This document shows positions 7,221 to 17,293 of a stretch of 59,253 bases of DNA, in pieces (the stretch's first letter is position 1; each line of letters begins with the position of its first letter). The translations under genes were made by a program, and so were the position numbers. A model generated the notes under the pieces. The model ran no database searches, was not told the origin of the DNA, and worked only from the letters and a program-made list of their open reading frames with translations. This DNA comes from Ilumatobacteraceae bacterium. GTDB lineage: Bacteria > Actinomycetota > Acidimicrobiia > Acidimicrobiales > Ilumatobacteraceae. The DNA lies in NCBI GenBank assembly GCA_018401375.1, contig JAGYKR010000005.1, positions 1 to 59,253 of the forward strand, written 5' to 3'.

Positions 7221-9483
7221 CACTGGTCTCCTCGTTACGTTCCTCAAGTTGTTGGAGTGGTGCCAACGGCTGGGGTAGCACCTCTACCAGGAGGGCTCCA
7301 CGAGCCACTCGGTCCCCAGCCGCCACACCGACATTGGCCACCAAACCGTCCACCCCCGAACGCAAGGTGTGTTCCATTTTCATCGCCTCCACCACGGCGA
7401 GCGCTTGACCGGGGACCACGACCTCGCCGGCACGCACCATGACCGCCACCACGGTTCCTGGCATCGGAGAGACCACTACTCCGCTGGCATCAGCCACACC
7501 GAGTTGCTGGCGGTCGTTGAGGCCGACATGGCCAAAGAACCAGCTCACGCCACATCCCGATACCCACAGTCCCGGACACTGCGCATCCTGTGAAGATGCG
7601 ACAACATCGCAATCGATGTCGGCTGTCCAGCTCACACCGTCGATCACTGCGGTGAGCACTGCCGAGCCGGCCGGAGAGTCTCCGTGTGAGCCTCCAACAG
7701 ATAACTCAGCCACGATGGTCTTCGGATCGCTGCCGGCCAATCGAACCGAAAACTTTGCGCGCTGAGCGTCGCCGTGGGATCCCTGATCATTCGTTCCCGA
7801 TTCAGGAGACGGTGTGATCCCGACCACAGCCACCGACTCCTTAGCAGAGGAACCAACTGCGATCGCATGGTCGACTACCCCGGGAGCCGTCGGGACGGCG
7901 ATCCGCCAATTTGTCTCGGCCGGAGCACCGATCCGCCATCCCCTGCGATCGGTCCACGGGGCCACGAGCGTGGACCCACCAGCCCTGTGACGAGGCCATA
8001 GATGCAGAGCGAGAGCGGCGATCAGCACAAGTTCGGCGGGCGGTGCCGCCACGGGTGGGGCCTTCGCCATGAACTCATCCACGAGTTCGGTGTGCAGATT
8101 CCCATCGATGACCTCTGCGGAGTTCAACAGCGCTGCCAAGAAGCCGATGTTGGAAGCCACTCCCACCACCCGGCTCGACACCAGTGCTGACTGCAGCCGT
8201 TGGAGTGCCTCTGCTCGATCCGCTCCGGTTGCGATCACTTTGGCGATCATGGGGTCATAGTGACCCGGAATCTCGCCACCGTCCTCTACTCCGGTATCCA
8301 CCCGAATCCCCGGTAGGTCCTGCCCGAGAGTGATTCTGGTGATCCGACCGGGTGAGGGCAAGAATCCTTGGGACGGGTCCTCGGCATAAATGCGGGCCTC
8401 AATCGAATGGCCGATCGGGGCAAGATCCTCTTGGGTGTAGCCGAGCGGTTGCCCAGCAGCCACGCGGATTTGTTCGGCCACAAGATCCACACCCCACACC
8501 TGCTCGGTGACCGGATGTTCCACCTGTAGCCGGGTATTCATCTCCATAAAGAAGGCCTCATCGGGGGAATCAGCCGAACAGATGAACTCCACGGTGCCTG
8601 CGTTTACATACCCGCAGGCCCGGGCCGCCTGAATCGCCAACGATCCGAGACGTTCCCGACCGAAGGCGTCGAGCAGCACCGAGGGTGCCTCTTCGACGAT
8701 TTTTTGGTGGCGGCGCTGCAAAGAGCATTCGCGTTCGCCGAGATGCACCGCATCGCCGTGGGAATCGAACAGCACCTGCACCTCGATATGGCGAGGCCGC
8801 TGGATCAAACGCTCCAACAACAACGTGTCATCACCGAATGCAGCGGTGGCCTCTCGCCGAGCGGCGCTCAAAGCTCCCGACAATTCGCTCGCCTCAAACA
8901 CCGGCCGCATGCCTTTACCCCCACCACCGGCAGAGGGCTTAATCAGGATCGGGAATCCGATCTCGGCGGCGGCAACGATCAAATCAGCGTCGCTCATTCC
9001 CGGCTCGCCCACACCGGCCACCACTGGCACACCGGCGGCGGCAACTCGGTGTCTGGCTGCGATCTTGTCGCCCATCGCCGCGATCGCATTGGCGTCAGGG
9101 CCGATAAATATCAGACCTGCGCTCGCGCAATCCCGAGCAAATTCAGCATTCTCCGACAAAAAGCCATAGCCGGGATGCACCGCATCGGCTCCAGCGGCGA
9201 GCGCCGCAGCGATGATCACATCGGAGCGCAGATAGCTCTGGCTGGCAGCAGCCCCACCGATCGGCACAGACCGATCAGCCATCCGCACGTGCATTGCACC
9301 TCGGTCAGCTTCGCTGTACACCGCCACCGACATGATTCCGAGGGTGCGCAGGGTGCGGAAAATCCGCACGGCGATCTCCCCGCGGTTGGCCACAAGAACC
9401 GTGTGGATCTGCGGCACGGAACTGGTTCGCGGTGCCGGATAAACAAGAGGGAGAACGAGTCGTGGGGAAGACATCTCCATCAC
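7210..9483 (-). CDS. Acyl-CoA carboxylase alpha subunit (biotin carboxylase + BCCP)
   Basis: This 757-residue subunit carboxylates its own biotin with ATP and bicarbonate. The biotin carboxylase half begins at [16 protein letters not shown], contains the ATP-grasp segment SAGGGGKGM and [14 protein letters not shown], and a linker leads to a C-terminal biotinyl domain with [10 protein letters not shown] (biotinylated Lys at about 702). The start at 9483 overlaps the beta subunit gene by 4 bases (ATGA). With the beta subunit it forms a methylcrotonyl-, propionyl- or related acyl-CoA carboxylase; the company of an acyl-CoA dehydrogenase suggests branched-chain catabolism. Confidence 0.92.
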   Translation of the reverse strand: MMEMSSPRLVLPLVYPAPRTSSVPQIHTVLVANRGEIAVRIFRTLRTLGIMSVAVYSEADRGAMHVRMADRSVPIGGAAASQSYLRSDVIIAAALAAGADAVHPGYGFLSENAEFARDCASAGLIFIGPDANAIAAMGDKIAARHRVAAAGVPVVAGVGEPGMSDADLIVAAAEIGFPILIKPSAGGGGKGMRPVFEASELSGALSAARREATAAFGDDTLLLERLIQRPRHIEVQVLFDSHGDAVHLGERECSLQRRHQKIVEEAPSVLLDAFGRERLGSLAIQAARACGYVNAGTVEFICSADSPDEAFFMEMNTRLQVEHPVTEQVWGVDLVAEQIRVAAGQPLGYTQEDLAPIGHSIEARIYAEDPSQGFLPSPGRITRITLGQDLPGIRVDTGVEDGGEIPGHYDPMIAKVIATGADRAEALQRLQSALVSSRVVGVASNIGFLAALLNSAEVIDGNLHTELVDEFMAKAPPVAAPPAELVLIAALALHLWPRHRAGGSTLVAPWTDRRGWRIGAPAETNWRIAVPTAPGVVDHAIAVGSSAKESVAVVGITPSPESGTNDQGSHGDAQRAKFSVRLAGSDPKTIVAELSVGGSHGDSPAGSAVLTAVIDGVSWTADIDCDVVASSQDAQCPGLWVSGCGVSWFFGHVGLNDRQQLGVADASGVVVSPMPGTVVAVMVRAGEVVVPGQALAVVEAMKMEHTLRSGVDGLVANVGVAAGDRVARGALLVEVLPQPLAPLQQLEERNEETSDDH

Positions 9484-11093
9484 ATCCTGAAGACACCGTG
9501 AGAGATCGCTGGCAATGGGGCCTCAGAGACCACCCCGAGAGAAAGTCCGAGCACCATCCGGGTGTCTTTCGGATCGATGATGCCATCGTCCCACAGCCGG
9601 GCTGTTGCGTAGTATGGATCGCTTTGTTCGGCGTACTGAGCCCGGATCGGGCCAGTGAACTCACCCTCTTCGGCTGATGTCCACGTGCCGCCAGAGGCCT
9701 CAATCTGATCCCGCCGAACTGTGGCCAGCACGGCTGCGGCCTGTTCCCCGCCCATCACCGAGATCCGGGCATTCGGCCACATCCACATCATCCGCGGGGA
9801 GTAGGCCCGGCCACACATGGAATAGTTACCCGCCCCATAGGAACCGCCGATCACCACGGTCAGTTTGGGGACCCGTGCACAGGCCACTGCCGTCACCATC
9901 TTGGCCCCATGCTTGGCGATGCCGCCGGCTTCGTATTCACGACCCACCATGAACCCGGTGATGTTTTGAAGGAACAACAACGGAATTTTGCGTTGATCAC
10001 ACAGTTCAATGAAATGAGCCCCCTTCATCGCCGACTCACCAAACAGCACTCCGTTATTGGCCACGATCCCCACCGGATGGCCCCAAATCCGAGCGAAGCC
10101 GGTCACCAGAGTGTCCCCATATTCCCGTTTGAATTCATGGAAGCGGCTCGCATCCACAATCCGGGCGATCACCTCACGCACGTCGTAGGGGGTGCGCTCG
10201 TCTACCGGGATGACCCCGTAGAGATCATCGGGATTGACCACCGGGTCAGCGGGTTCGTGGATCTCCCACGGCGCCGGCGCTGGGGCAGGCACGGTGCCGA
10301 TGATGCTGCGCACGATGCCGAGCGCATGGCTGTCATCCTCTGCCAGATGGTCGGTGACTCCCGAAACCCGTGAGTGCATCGCCCCACCGCCGAGATCCTC
10401 GGCCGAGACCACCTCACCGGTGGCAGCCTTAACCAACGGAGGACCACCAAGAAAGATCGTGCCCTGATCGCGCACAATGACCGCTTCATCACTCATCGCC
10501 GGCACGTACGCACCCCCAGCGGTACAGGACCCCATCACCGCTGCGATCTGGGGAATCCCCAAAGCCGACATCCGCGCCTGGTTATAAAAGATTCTCCCGA
10601 AATGCTCCCGATCCGGAAACACCTGATCCTGCTCAGGCAGGAACGCTCCTCCGGAATCCACCAAATAGATGCAGGGCAGGTGGTTCTCCATTGCGATCTC
10701 TTGAGCACGGAGATGCTTCTTCACGGTGATCGGGTGGTATGTCCCACCCTTAACGGTGGCGTCATTAGCCACGATCACGCAGCGACGGCCGGCCACCATT
10801 CCGATCCCGGTGATGATTCCGGCACCCGGGATCTGATCCTCGTACATACCGTCGGCTGCGAGCGCCGAGAGTTCGAGGAATGGGCTACCCGGATCCAGCA
10901 GTTCATTCACCCGGTCCCGAGGCAGCAGTTTGTGACGGCTCACATGGCGTTGCCGGGCGGACTCTGGTCCACCGAGACCAGCCCGCGCCAACTTGTCCTT
11001 CAAGCGCCGTGCCAACAGTGCGTGGGCTTCGGCGTTGAGGGCGAAACCGATCGAGTTCGGATCGGTATTTGAACGAAGTTGAGGGCCACTCAT
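9480..11093 (-). CDS. Acyl-CoA carboxylase beta subunit (carboxyltransferase), methylcrotonyl-CoA type
   Basis: The 537-residue carboxyltransferase moves the carboxyl group from biotin to the acyl-CoA. It shows both crotonase-like halves. The stretch [20 protein letters not shown] followed by [19 protein letters not shown] is characteristic of methylcrotonyl-CoA carboxylase beta subunits, and [15 protein letters not shown] is in the C-terminal half. This points to leucine or isoprenoid breakdown. Methylglutaconyl-CoA hydratase and HMG-CoA lyase, the next steps, are not adjacent. Downstream genes overlap, so beta, alpha and acyl-CoA dehydrogenase form an operon. Confidence 0.9.
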   Translation of the reverse strand: MSGPQLRSNTDPNSIGFALNAEAHALLARRLKDKLARAGLGGPESARQRHVSRHKLLPRDRVNELLDPGSPFLELSALAADGMYEDQIPGAGIITGIGMVAGRRCVIVANDATVKGGTYHPITVKKHLRAQEIAMENHLPCIYLVDSGGAFLPEQDQVFPDREHFGRIFYNQARMSALGIPQIAAVMGSCTAGGAYVPAMSDEAVIVRDQGTIFLGGPPLVKAATGEVVSAEDLGGGAMHSRVSGVTDHLAEDDSHALGIVRSIIGTVPAPAPAPWEIHEPADPVVNPDDLYGVIPVDERTPYDVREVIARIVDASRFHEFKREYGDTLVTGFARIWGHPVGIVANNGVLFGESAMKGAHFIELCDQRKIPLLFLQNITGFMVGREYEAGGIAKHGAKMVTAVACARVPKLTVVIGGSYGAGNYSMCGRAYSPRMMWMWPNARISVMGGEQAAAVLATVRRDQIEASGGTWTSAEEGEFTGPIRAQYAEQSDPYYATARLWDDGIIDPKDTRMVLGLSLGVVSEAPLPAISHGVFRM

Positions 11094-11105
11094 CGCGGCG
11101 AGACA

Positions 11106-12065
11106 CTAACCCATTTGCCCTGATCCCGGCATTGCCAGTGTGCCTGCCGCCGCATCGTGACCAGCCATCGCTGCAGCAAAGGAGTCCGCACCCTTGAGCC
11201 GGGCTGCAAGAAATCCCGCAGCAAACCGGTCACCGGCGCCAGTGGTGTCGCGAACTTCAGTTACCTCGGGGGTCGGTACCTCAATCCATTCGACTGCAAA
11301 ATCGTGGCGGACGATGTCGGGCACCCACGCCCCGAGCATTACCGGATCCGCCCCATTTTTGATCACATGGAGCCCTACCGATAGATGCGGATCCACGTCA
11401 AAATCCAACATCTCGGCCTCGGCGGTATTTGCAAACACGATGTGTGGGCCGATCTGCTGTAACAGGTGCCGGACCTCGGCCACCCCGATCTGCTCGATCA
11501 CCGAGGTAGCGGAGAGATCCATACTGATCTGAGCCCCAGCGGCCTGTACCGCCGAGATTGCATACAACACCGTGGACCGCATTGGCTCTTCCACCAACCC
11601 ATAGAACGGAACGTGCAGGATTCGCACGCCCTCTAGCCAATGCGGGGGGATCACGGACAGTTCCGCCGATGCACCCCGATCGGGATACATCGTGCGCTCA
11701 CCGTCTGAATCCACGATGACCACAACTTTGCCGCTGATCCCCGAGCGATGCACGCAGGTCTCCACCCCTGATGCGGCGAGCACCCGTACCAAATGATCTC
11801 CGGCGGGGTCGCCACCGATCTGGCCGATGAACCGGGTGATAAAACTTCCGCCGGACAGTTCAGCTGCCGCCATCGCCACGTTGGCGGCGCTCCCGCCTTG
11901 GGTGGTGACGATGCGGGCCGGGTTATCGGTACCGCGCTGGGTGGGTCCCTCTGGCCACACGACCACATCGGTGACCGCATCACCGATCACCGCCACCACC
12001 GGGATGGTCGGGGAGTTCAGGGTTACAGGGGAATTGCTTTCAGAGGGGTCAGCCGAGTGGTTCAT
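11106..12065 (-). CDS. PfkB-family sugar/nucleoside kinase
   Basis: A 319-residue ribokinase-fold kinase. GGSAANVAMAAAEL is the N-terminal PfkB signature region, and DTTGAGDRFAAGFLAARL holds the anion hole and catalytic Asp at about residue 279. The substrate may be ribose, adenosine, fructose or another sugar; sequence alone does not tell. The ATG at 12065 is preferred over GTG 12074 because GATTGT, a near match to the -10 box, lies 7 bases upstream. The carboxylase beta gene starts 12 bases downstream, so cotranscription is likely although no pathway link is evident. Confidence 0.85.
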   Translation of the reverse strand: MNHSADPSESNSPVTLNSPTIPVVAVIGDAVTDVVVWPEGPTQRGTDNPARIVTTQGGSAANVAMAAAELSGGSFITRFIGQIGGDPAGDHLVRVLAASGVETCVHRSGISGKVVVIVDSDGERTMYPDRGASAELSVIPPHWLEGVRILHVPFYGLVEEPMRSTVLYAISAVQAAGAQISMDLSATSVIEQIGVAEVRHLLQQIGPHIVFANTAEAEMLDFDVDPHLSVGLHVIKNGADPVMLGAWVPDIVRHDFAVEWIEVPTPEVTEVRDTTGAGDRFAAGFLAARLKGADSFAAAMAGHDAAAGTLAMPGSGQMG

Positions 12066-12122
12066 CGCCACCACAATCCCACACCAACCTCGGCCGACTC
12101 TGAATCCACCGCACAGTTTCCC

Positions 12123-12128
12123 TAGGGT
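12123..12128 (+). promoter_or_regulatory. TANNNT -10 box, leaderless start
   Basis: TAGGGT lies 6 bases before the SDR ATG at 12135; no ribosome binding site is present. Confidence 0.55.
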
Positions 12129-12134
12129 CAGGCC

Positions 12135-12899
12135 ATGTCCTCAGATCACACGACAACAACAAGTGGAGAGTTCGCAGGCCGGGTAGCGATCGTGACCGGA
12201 TCCTCAAGCGGGATCGGAGAGGCCACCGCCCAACGCCTCTCGGCGCTCGGATGCAGGGTGGTGGTGAACTCGGCAAGTTCCGTGGAGGCCGGCCAGGCCG
12301 TGGCCGCAGCACTTCCCGCCGAAAGCCTCTACGTGCAGGCCGACATCAGTGATAAGGCCCAAGGCCAGGCACTTCTTGACGCAACCATCGCTAAGTTCGG
12401 TCGCCTTGACTATCTGATTAACAACGCTGGCTGGACCACGCGGATTGCCCATCACGACCTCGAAGCGTTGACCGACGAGATCTTCGAACGCACCTTCCAA
12501 GTAAACGTGTTTGGTACCTGGTGGCTGACCAAAGCAGCGATGCCGCTCCTGCGGGCCTCGGATGATCCTTGTGTGGTGAACATCACCTCCATCGCCGGTG
12601 TGCGTCCGGCCGGCTCATCGGTTGCGTATTCAATGACCAAAGCCGCCCTCAATCAAATGACCCAACTATTGGCCAAATCATGTGGTCCGGTGCGCGTGAA
12701 TGCCGTGGCCCCCGGTCTCGTGGTGACCCCGTGGACCTCGGAGTGGGATGACCAACACGCTGCGATTGCGGCGATGTCCCCACTCAAGCGTTCCGCTACC
12801 GCAGATGACTGTGCCGAAGCGGTCCTCGGGCTGCTGCGCAATAAGTACACCACCGGTGAGATCTTCGTGGTCGACGGTGGCACAACGCTCGTGATGTGA
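12135..12899 (+). CDS. Short-chain dehydrogenase/reductase
   Basis: A classical SDR of 254 residues. TGSSSGIGEA binds NAD(P), NNAGW follows strand 4, Ser of NITSIAG and YSMTK complete the active site, and the C-terminus VDGGTTLVM is typical of the FabG/3-oxoacyl reductase-like branch. The substrate is unknown. It heads a plus-strand run with an alpha/beta hydrolase and a class III CoA-transferase, which suggests catabolism of an alcohol or acid through a CoA ester. Confidence 0.9.
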   Translation: MSSDHTTTTSGEFAGRVAIVTGSSSGIGEATAQRLSALGCRVVVNSASSVEAGQAVAAALPAESLYVQADISDKAQGQALLDATIAKFGRLDYLINNAGWTTRIAHHDLEALTDEIFERTFQVNVFGTWWLTKAAMPLLRASDDPCVVNITSIAGVRPAGSSVAYSMTKAALNQMTQLLAKSCGPVRVNAVAPGLVVTPWTSEWDDQHAAIAAMSPLKRSATADDCAEAVLGLLRNKYTTGEIFVVDGGTTLVM

Positions 12900-12912
12900 G
12901 GTTCAGATCCTG

Positions 12913-13875
12913 ATGAGTTCTCCCCGCCGGTCAGCCGGAACCCCCCTGCCCAACACGCCCGTCCCGATGCACCATTGGGACGGGGTCGGTGGCGTACGCA
13001 TCGTCGGCGATTCCTGGGGTCCTGAAGATGGTCCGCTGGTGGTGCTGCTGCATGGCGGTGGCCAGACCCGCCACGCATGGAAAGGCACCGGCGAGCGTTT
13101 GGCAGAGCGGGGCTATTACACCGTCGCACTTGACGCCCGGGGCCACGGTGATTCGGACTGGGCCGCCGATGGGGATTACCTGCAGTCCACGATGGTGTCT
13201 GATTTGGTCGCTGTGCTCGACCAGATCCGCCCTCATGCTCGGCCAGTGTTGGTGGGTGCATCGATGGGTGGCGGCGTGGCCTTAAAGGCGATTGGTGAAG
13301 ATCAGGTCGATGCGACAGCTCTCGTGCTCGTGGACATCGCCCCACGAATTGAGCCCGAAGGGGTGGAGAAGATCCGGTCGTTCATGTTCGCCAAGCCCGA
13401 AGGCTTCGCAAACCTCGATGAAGTGGCCGATGCGATCGCGTCGTACCAGCCTCATCGTGAGCGTCCGACAAACCTCGCCGGGCTCGCGAAGAACCTGCGT
13501 CTCGGCGATGACAACAAGTTCCATTGGCATTGGGATCCGGTGTTTATGCAGGGCCCGCGCGACCTCGGTGCCCGACAGGCCCAACAAGAACAGAGTGCTC
13601 GGAACCTGAGTGTGCCGGCCCTCCTCGTGCGCGGTGGATTGTCCGACATCGTGAGCGAGGAAGGGGCCCGGGAGTTTCTCGCGCTCTGCCCGCACGCCGA
13701 GTACATCGATGTGGTCGGGGCCTCCCACATGGTCGCAGGTGACCGCAACGACGTGTTCGCTGACTCGGTCATCGAGTTTTTGTCGCGCACGGTCCCCGTG
13801 GACGGCGATCCGGTGGTTCCACCCCACGATCTGCACCCTCATCTGGATTCAACACAGATCCTCGACGTCCCCTGA
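12913..13875 (+). CDS. Alpha/beta-fold hydrolase
   Basis: A 320-residue serine-hydrolase-like protein. The oxyanion region is LLHGGGQTRHAW, the nucleophile elbow is GASMGGG (Ser), the acid is probably in GGLSDIVS, and the catalytic His is in GASHMVAGD. Related enzymes are esterases and C-C hydrolases; the substrate is not identifiable. It starts 13 bases after the SDR stop and precedes the CoA-transferase by about 58 bases. Confidence 0.85.
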   Translation: MSSPRRSAGTPLPNTPVPMHHWDGVGGVRIVGDSWGPEDGPLVVLLHGGGQTRHAWKGTGERLAERGYYTVALDARGHGDSDWAADGDYLQSTMVSDLVAVLDQIRPHARPVLVGASMGGGVALKAIGEDQVDATALVLVDIAPRIEPEGVEKIRSFMFAKPEGFANLDEVADAIASYQPHRERPTNLAGLAKNLRLGDDNKFHWHWDPVFMQGPRDLGARQAQQEQSARNLSVPALLVRGGLSDIVSEEGAREFLALCPHAEYIDVVGASHMVAGDRNDVFADSVIEFLSRTVPVDGDPVVPPHDLHPHLDSTQILDVP

Positions 13876-13933
13876 TCACCAGCCAGATCACGCTGCCTCT
13901 AATTCTCGGGCGCCGATCGGCCACGATGGGGAG

Positions 13934-15157
13934 ATGACAGCACCTCTCGCCGGTATCCGGGTCCTCGACTTCACCCGGGTCCTCTCTGGTCCCCATTGCA
14001 CCCGCATGCTCGCCGACCTCGGCGCTGAGGTCATCAAAGTGGAGCCGCCGGCCGGAGATATGACCCGGTTCAGCCACCCCCGCATTAACAGTCTTTCCAC
14101 CTATTTCATTCAGCAAAATGCCGGTAAAGCGAACATCAGCATGGACTTCACTCGCCCCGAAGCGGTGGAGTTGTTGTTGTCATTGGCACAGAAGTGTGAC
14201 GTGGTGATCGAGAATTTCCGACCGGGGGTGATGGAACGCAACGGCCTCGGCTACGAGGCGGTCGCAGCCCGGAATCCGTCTGTGGTGTACGCCTCAATCA
14301 GCGGGTACGGAGTGGACGGACCGTGGGTGCATCGCCGGGCCTATGCGCCCGTTGTCGGCGCCGAGACTGGCCTCACTAAATCCCAAGGCGATGCCCGAGG
14401 CGGACAGTATGCGAACGATCCGCATAGCCACGGCGATGTCTACACCTCGCTGGAGACCTGTTCAGGGATCTTGGCGGCGCTGCTGCATCGTGAGCGCACC
14501 GGCCAAGGCCAATGGGTGGATGTCTCGATGGCCCAGACCCTTTTGTATGTGAACGAACATCTCCACGACCAGCTTTGGGACGGGGAAGCAGATCCGGCGG
14601 TGATCCGAAGTTTTCGCCCAGGGGATTACCTCGTGATGGAGGTGGCTACCGGCGAATCGATCGTGATCAGCGGTCATCCGGCAGAGCGCGGCACCTTTGA
14701 CAGGTTCTGTTCAGCGATGGGCCGACCGGAACTGTCTACCGATCCACGGTTTGTGGACATCCCAACGAGGATGGCGCATCTCAGTGAACTCAAAGCTGAG
14801 ATCTCCGCCTGGGCGCTGACCATCAAGGACCCCGTGCACATGGAAGAGATCATGGCCCCGTATGAACTCGCCGTGGGCGTGTTGAGATCGGCTCGGGAGA
14901 TCTGCGACACCGATTGGGCCGAGGCCCGTGATGTCGTGGCCTCAGTCAGCGACCGCGGTGGTGGACAGGTCAGGATCCCTAATGCTCCATGGCGGTTTAG
15001 CAACAGCCCTGAGGTGGGGGTCCGCGGGGAACCGCGCTATCGAGGCGAGGACAATCAGCGCGTCCTGACCGAACTTTTGGGCCTGACGCCAGAAGAGATC
15101 GCCCGCCTCAATGCCGACGGGGTACTCAGCCAACGCGTCCCCGACAATGCGATCTGA
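13934..15157 (+). CDS. Class III (CaiB/BaiF) CoA-transferase
   Basis: This 407-residue protein has the interlaced fold of formyl-CoA/carnitine CoA-transferases. It begins PLAGIRVLDFTRVLSGPHCT and continues with GAEVIKVEPPAGD. The Asp of HGDVYTSLETCSGILAAL corresponds to the nucleophilic aspartate. It moves CoA between carboxylic acids; the donor and acceptor are unknown. The ATG at 13934 is where family similarity starts. It ends just before the terminator of the converging MBL gene. Confidence 0.88.
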   Translation: MTAPLAGIRVLDFTRVLSGPHCTRMLADLGAEVIKVEPPAGDMTRFSHPRINSLSTYFIQQNAGKANISMDFTRPEAVELLLSLAQKCDVVIENFRPGVMERNGLGYEAVAARNPSVVYASISGYGVDGPWVHRRAYAPVVGAETGLTKSQGDARGGQYANDPHSHGDVYTSLETCSGILAALLHRERTGQGQWVDVSMAQTLLYVNEHLHDQLWDGEADPAVIRSFRPGDYLVMEVATGESIVISGHPAERGTFDRFCSAMGRPELSTDPRFVDIPTRMAHLSELKAEISAWALTIKDPVHMEEIMAPYELAVGVLRSAREICDTDWAEARDVVASVSDRGGGQVRIPNAPWRFSNSPEVGVRGEPRYRGEDNQRVLTELLGLTPEEIARLNADGVLSQRVPDNAI

Positions 15158-15165
15158 GAGCATTC

Positions 15166-15194
15166 AAAAAAGTGAGCCCGCCTGATTAACGGGC
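15166..15194 (-). terminator. Rho-independent terminator of the MBL-fold gene
   Basis: On the minus strand GCCCG/CGGGC with a 9-base loop (15176-15194) overlaps the TAA stop codon and is followed by TCAC and six T. It ends the MBL gene; the complementary A-run does not serve the plus strand. Confidence 0.7.
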
Positions 15195-16193
15195 ACTGAC
15201 CAGGTGGTACTCGGCCGTGAGTAACGGCCGGCCACCATCGGCCACGGCCACTCGGCCTTCGTTGACCAGTTTGATCAGATGTGACTGCACGCTCCGTCGA
15301 GCCGGCTTATGCAATTCGGGACGCACCTCGGCATACAAGATTGCAACGATGTCGGCGATCCGGTGATGACCAGTGGCCAGCATCTCCACAATCTGGGCTT
15401 CACGCAGCAGTCGATGGGCAATCAAGGCCTCGACGTACTCGGCCCCGTCCTCACGGGGCGGGCCGTGCGTAGGCCACAACACCGAATCCGCGCGGGCTGC
15501 AACTTTTCGAAGTGACTCGATGTAGTCACCCATGTCCCCATCGGGGCTCGACACCACGGTGGTGCTCCACCCCATGATGTGATCACCCGAAAACAACGCC
15601 GATTCTTCCTCCAACGCAAAGCATGTGTGATTAGAAGTGTGGCCAGGGGTGTGGATTGCTTTGATCGTCATCCCGAAGCCCTCAAAAGCGAGATCCCCGT
15701 CAGCCACGGCAATCTGGGGAGTGAAGTCGTAGTCGGTGCTCTCCTCCACCTCCGCAGACTTCTCCTGGCCTGGTTCCTGGTCAGTTGGCGTGTCTGAATC
15801 TGCTGCCGCATCAGTTGCGGGCTCTGGATCGCGATCGGCGAGATCCTGCTCGGTGGGGCGCGGGTGGGGGCCGTAGGCGATCGTCGGTGCGCCGGTCTGC
15901 TCAGAGAGCCATGCGGCCAAGGGCGAGTGATCGGCGTGACAATGCGTGATCAAGATTGCCCGCACCCGTTCGGTGGCCAAGGCCGCGGCCAGAGCATCGC
16001 GGTGCGAATCCAAACGAGGTCCGGGATCCACCACCACCACATCACCGTGGCCGATCACGTAAGTGCCGGTGCCGAGATAGGTGAACTTCGATGGGTTCTT
16101 AGCGATCACCCGTCGGATCATCGGGCTGACCTGATCTACCCGGCCGTACTCCACGGCGTCAGGGTCCAAAGTGCGATAGGTGGGAGCAGCCAT
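15186..16193 (-). CDS. Metallo-beta-lactamase fold hydrolase (LACTB2-like)
   Basis: The 335-residue protein carries the di-zinc motif THCHADHSPLAAWL, then HTPGHTSNHTCF, FSGDHIMGW and WPTHGPP, in the order found in LACTB2/glyoxalase-II-like hydrolases. A C-terminal winged-helix-like tail (RLLREAQIVEML to the end) matches that subgroup, which includes RNA nucleases and thioesterases. An Asp/Glu/Pro/Thr-rich insertion lies in the middle (around PTDQEPGQEKSAEVEE). The ATG at 16193 follows TACGGT by 6 bases, so it is preferred over the upstream start at 16241. Confidence 0.85.
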   Translation of the reverse strand: MAAPTYRTLDPDAVEYGRVDQVSPMIRRVIAKNPSKFTYLGTGTYVIGHGDVVVVDPGPRLDSHRDALAAALATERVRAILITHCHADHSPLAAWLSEQTGAPTIAYGPHPRPTEQDLADRDPEPATDAAADSDTPTDQEPGQEKSAEVEESTDYDFTPQIAVADGDLAFEGFGMTIKAIHTPGHTSNHTCFALEEESALFSGDHIMGWSTTVVSSPDGDMGDYIESLRKVAARADSVLWPTHGPPREDGAEYVEALIAHRLLREAQIVEMLATGHHRIADIVAILYAEVRPELHKPARRSVQSHLIKLVNEGRVAVADGGRPLLTAEYHLVSAR

Positions 16194-16199
16194 CTTCTG

Positions 16200-16205
16200 A
16201 CCGTA
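16200..16205 (-). promoter_or_regulatory. TANNNT -10 box for the MBL-fold gene
   Basis: TACGGT on the minus strand is followed by 6 bases and the ATG at 16193. It favours the shorter start of the gene. Confidence 0.5.
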
Positions 16206-16310
16206 GTGGGCGCCCGTCCGCCACGGGGATCCGGCCGTCACGAGGGACGAGCAAAGGCGGGAATCAATTCAGATCCCGAGCGGTTATCCCCCGGGAGGAA
16301 GGGAATCTTG

Positions 16311-17219
16311 ATGCGGCCCGACACCAAGCCAGTGACTGACCAGTTCATGGATCTGCGCAATATCAATATCGACAGCGTGCGCGACTGGCTCGGAGATCAA
16401 CTGCGCAGCCGTGTGGCCGGTGAAAACGCCGACCAGCGTGCGGCGGAGATTCTCGATGCTCCCGGACCGCACTGGTTTGGCCCGGAGGAGCCGATCCGGA
16501 TCGTCCATGCTGATGCATCGATGTTTGTGGGCGGGTTGCGGGCTCTGCTGTTTCAATCCCTGCACCCATTGGCAATGGCCGGAGTGGCCACTCACAGCGA
16601 CTATCGGGCAGATCCCTGGGGCCGCCTGCAACGGACCTCCGACTTTTTGTTCGCCACGACTTTTGGGCCAGCGGCACAGGCCGAACGCGCCGTGGAGATC
16701 GTGCACCGGGTCCATGAGCGTGTCACCGGCACGGCCTCTGATGGACGGCCGTACGCAGCCAATGATCCGCATCTTCTGCGATGGGTTCATGTGGCCGAGG
16801 TGGACAGTTTCCTCACCGCTTTTAATCGTCACGGGGCCCAAAAGCTCAGCCCGGAGATGCAGGATCGCTACGTGGCGAACACCGCTGTGATCGCACGGGC
16901 CCTCGGATCAGAGACCCCGCCTGAATCTGTAGCCGAACTCCGCGAACAGCTGCGGGCCTTCAGACCCGAACTGCGCGGGACCCCCGAGGCTCGCCAAGGC
17001 GCCCAATATCTCTTGTTCAAAGCTCCGCTACCGCCTGCGGGTCTCGCTGTCTACGGGGTCTTAGCCGCTGCAGCGGTCGCCATGTTGCCGGCGTGGGCCC
17101 GCCTGCCCTTGCGGCTCCCCTACCCGCCGGTCACTGAAGCCGTTGCGTTCCGGCCAGCCGGGGAGGCGCTGACTCGCACGCTGCGTTGGGCGATGGCTCC
17201 TCAATCTCGATTCAACTGA
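16311..17219 (+). CDS. MpaB/rubber-oxygenase-like oxygenase (DUF2236)
   Basis: A 302-residue all-helical protein of the family that includes rubber oxygenase Lcp and MpaB, haem b oxygenases. The recognisable core is LFQSLHPLAMAGVATHSDYR, followed by WGRLQRTSDFLFATTFG; a conserved histidine near the end of this core would be a haem ligand by analogy. Further on, LLRWVHVAEVDSFL is typical. A purine-rich GGGAGGAAGGG precedes the ATG at 16311. The substrate is unknown. No signal peptide is visible, so it should be cytoplasmic. Confidence 0.85.
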   Translation: MRPDTKPVTDQFMDLRNINIDSVRDWLGDQLRSRVAGENADQRAAEILDAPGPHWFGPEEPIRIVHADASMFVGGLRALLFQSLHPLAMAGVATHSDYRADPWGRLQRTSDFLFATTFGPAAQAERAVEIVHRVHERVTGTASDGRPYAANDPHLLRWVHVAEVDSFLTAFNRHGAQKLSPEMQDRYVANTAVIARALGSETPPESVAELREQLRAFRPELRGTPEARQGAQYLLFKAPLPPAGLAVYGVLAAAAVAMLPAWARLPLRLPYPPVTEAVAFRPAGEALTRTLRWAMAPQSRFN

Positions 17220-17281
17220 TCGGATCATTCGGTCTGATAGCCCGGCGCATCCCGGCCGTCAGCGGGCGAGAGAGCCTGCAA

Positions 17282-17287
17282 TAAGGT
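17282..17287 (+). promoter_or_regulatory. TANNNT -10 box, leaderless start
   Basis: TAAGGT lies 6 bases before the ATG at 17294. The AAGG within it could alternatively act as a weak ribosome site. Confidence 0.45.
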
Positions 17288-17293
17288 GTGGCG

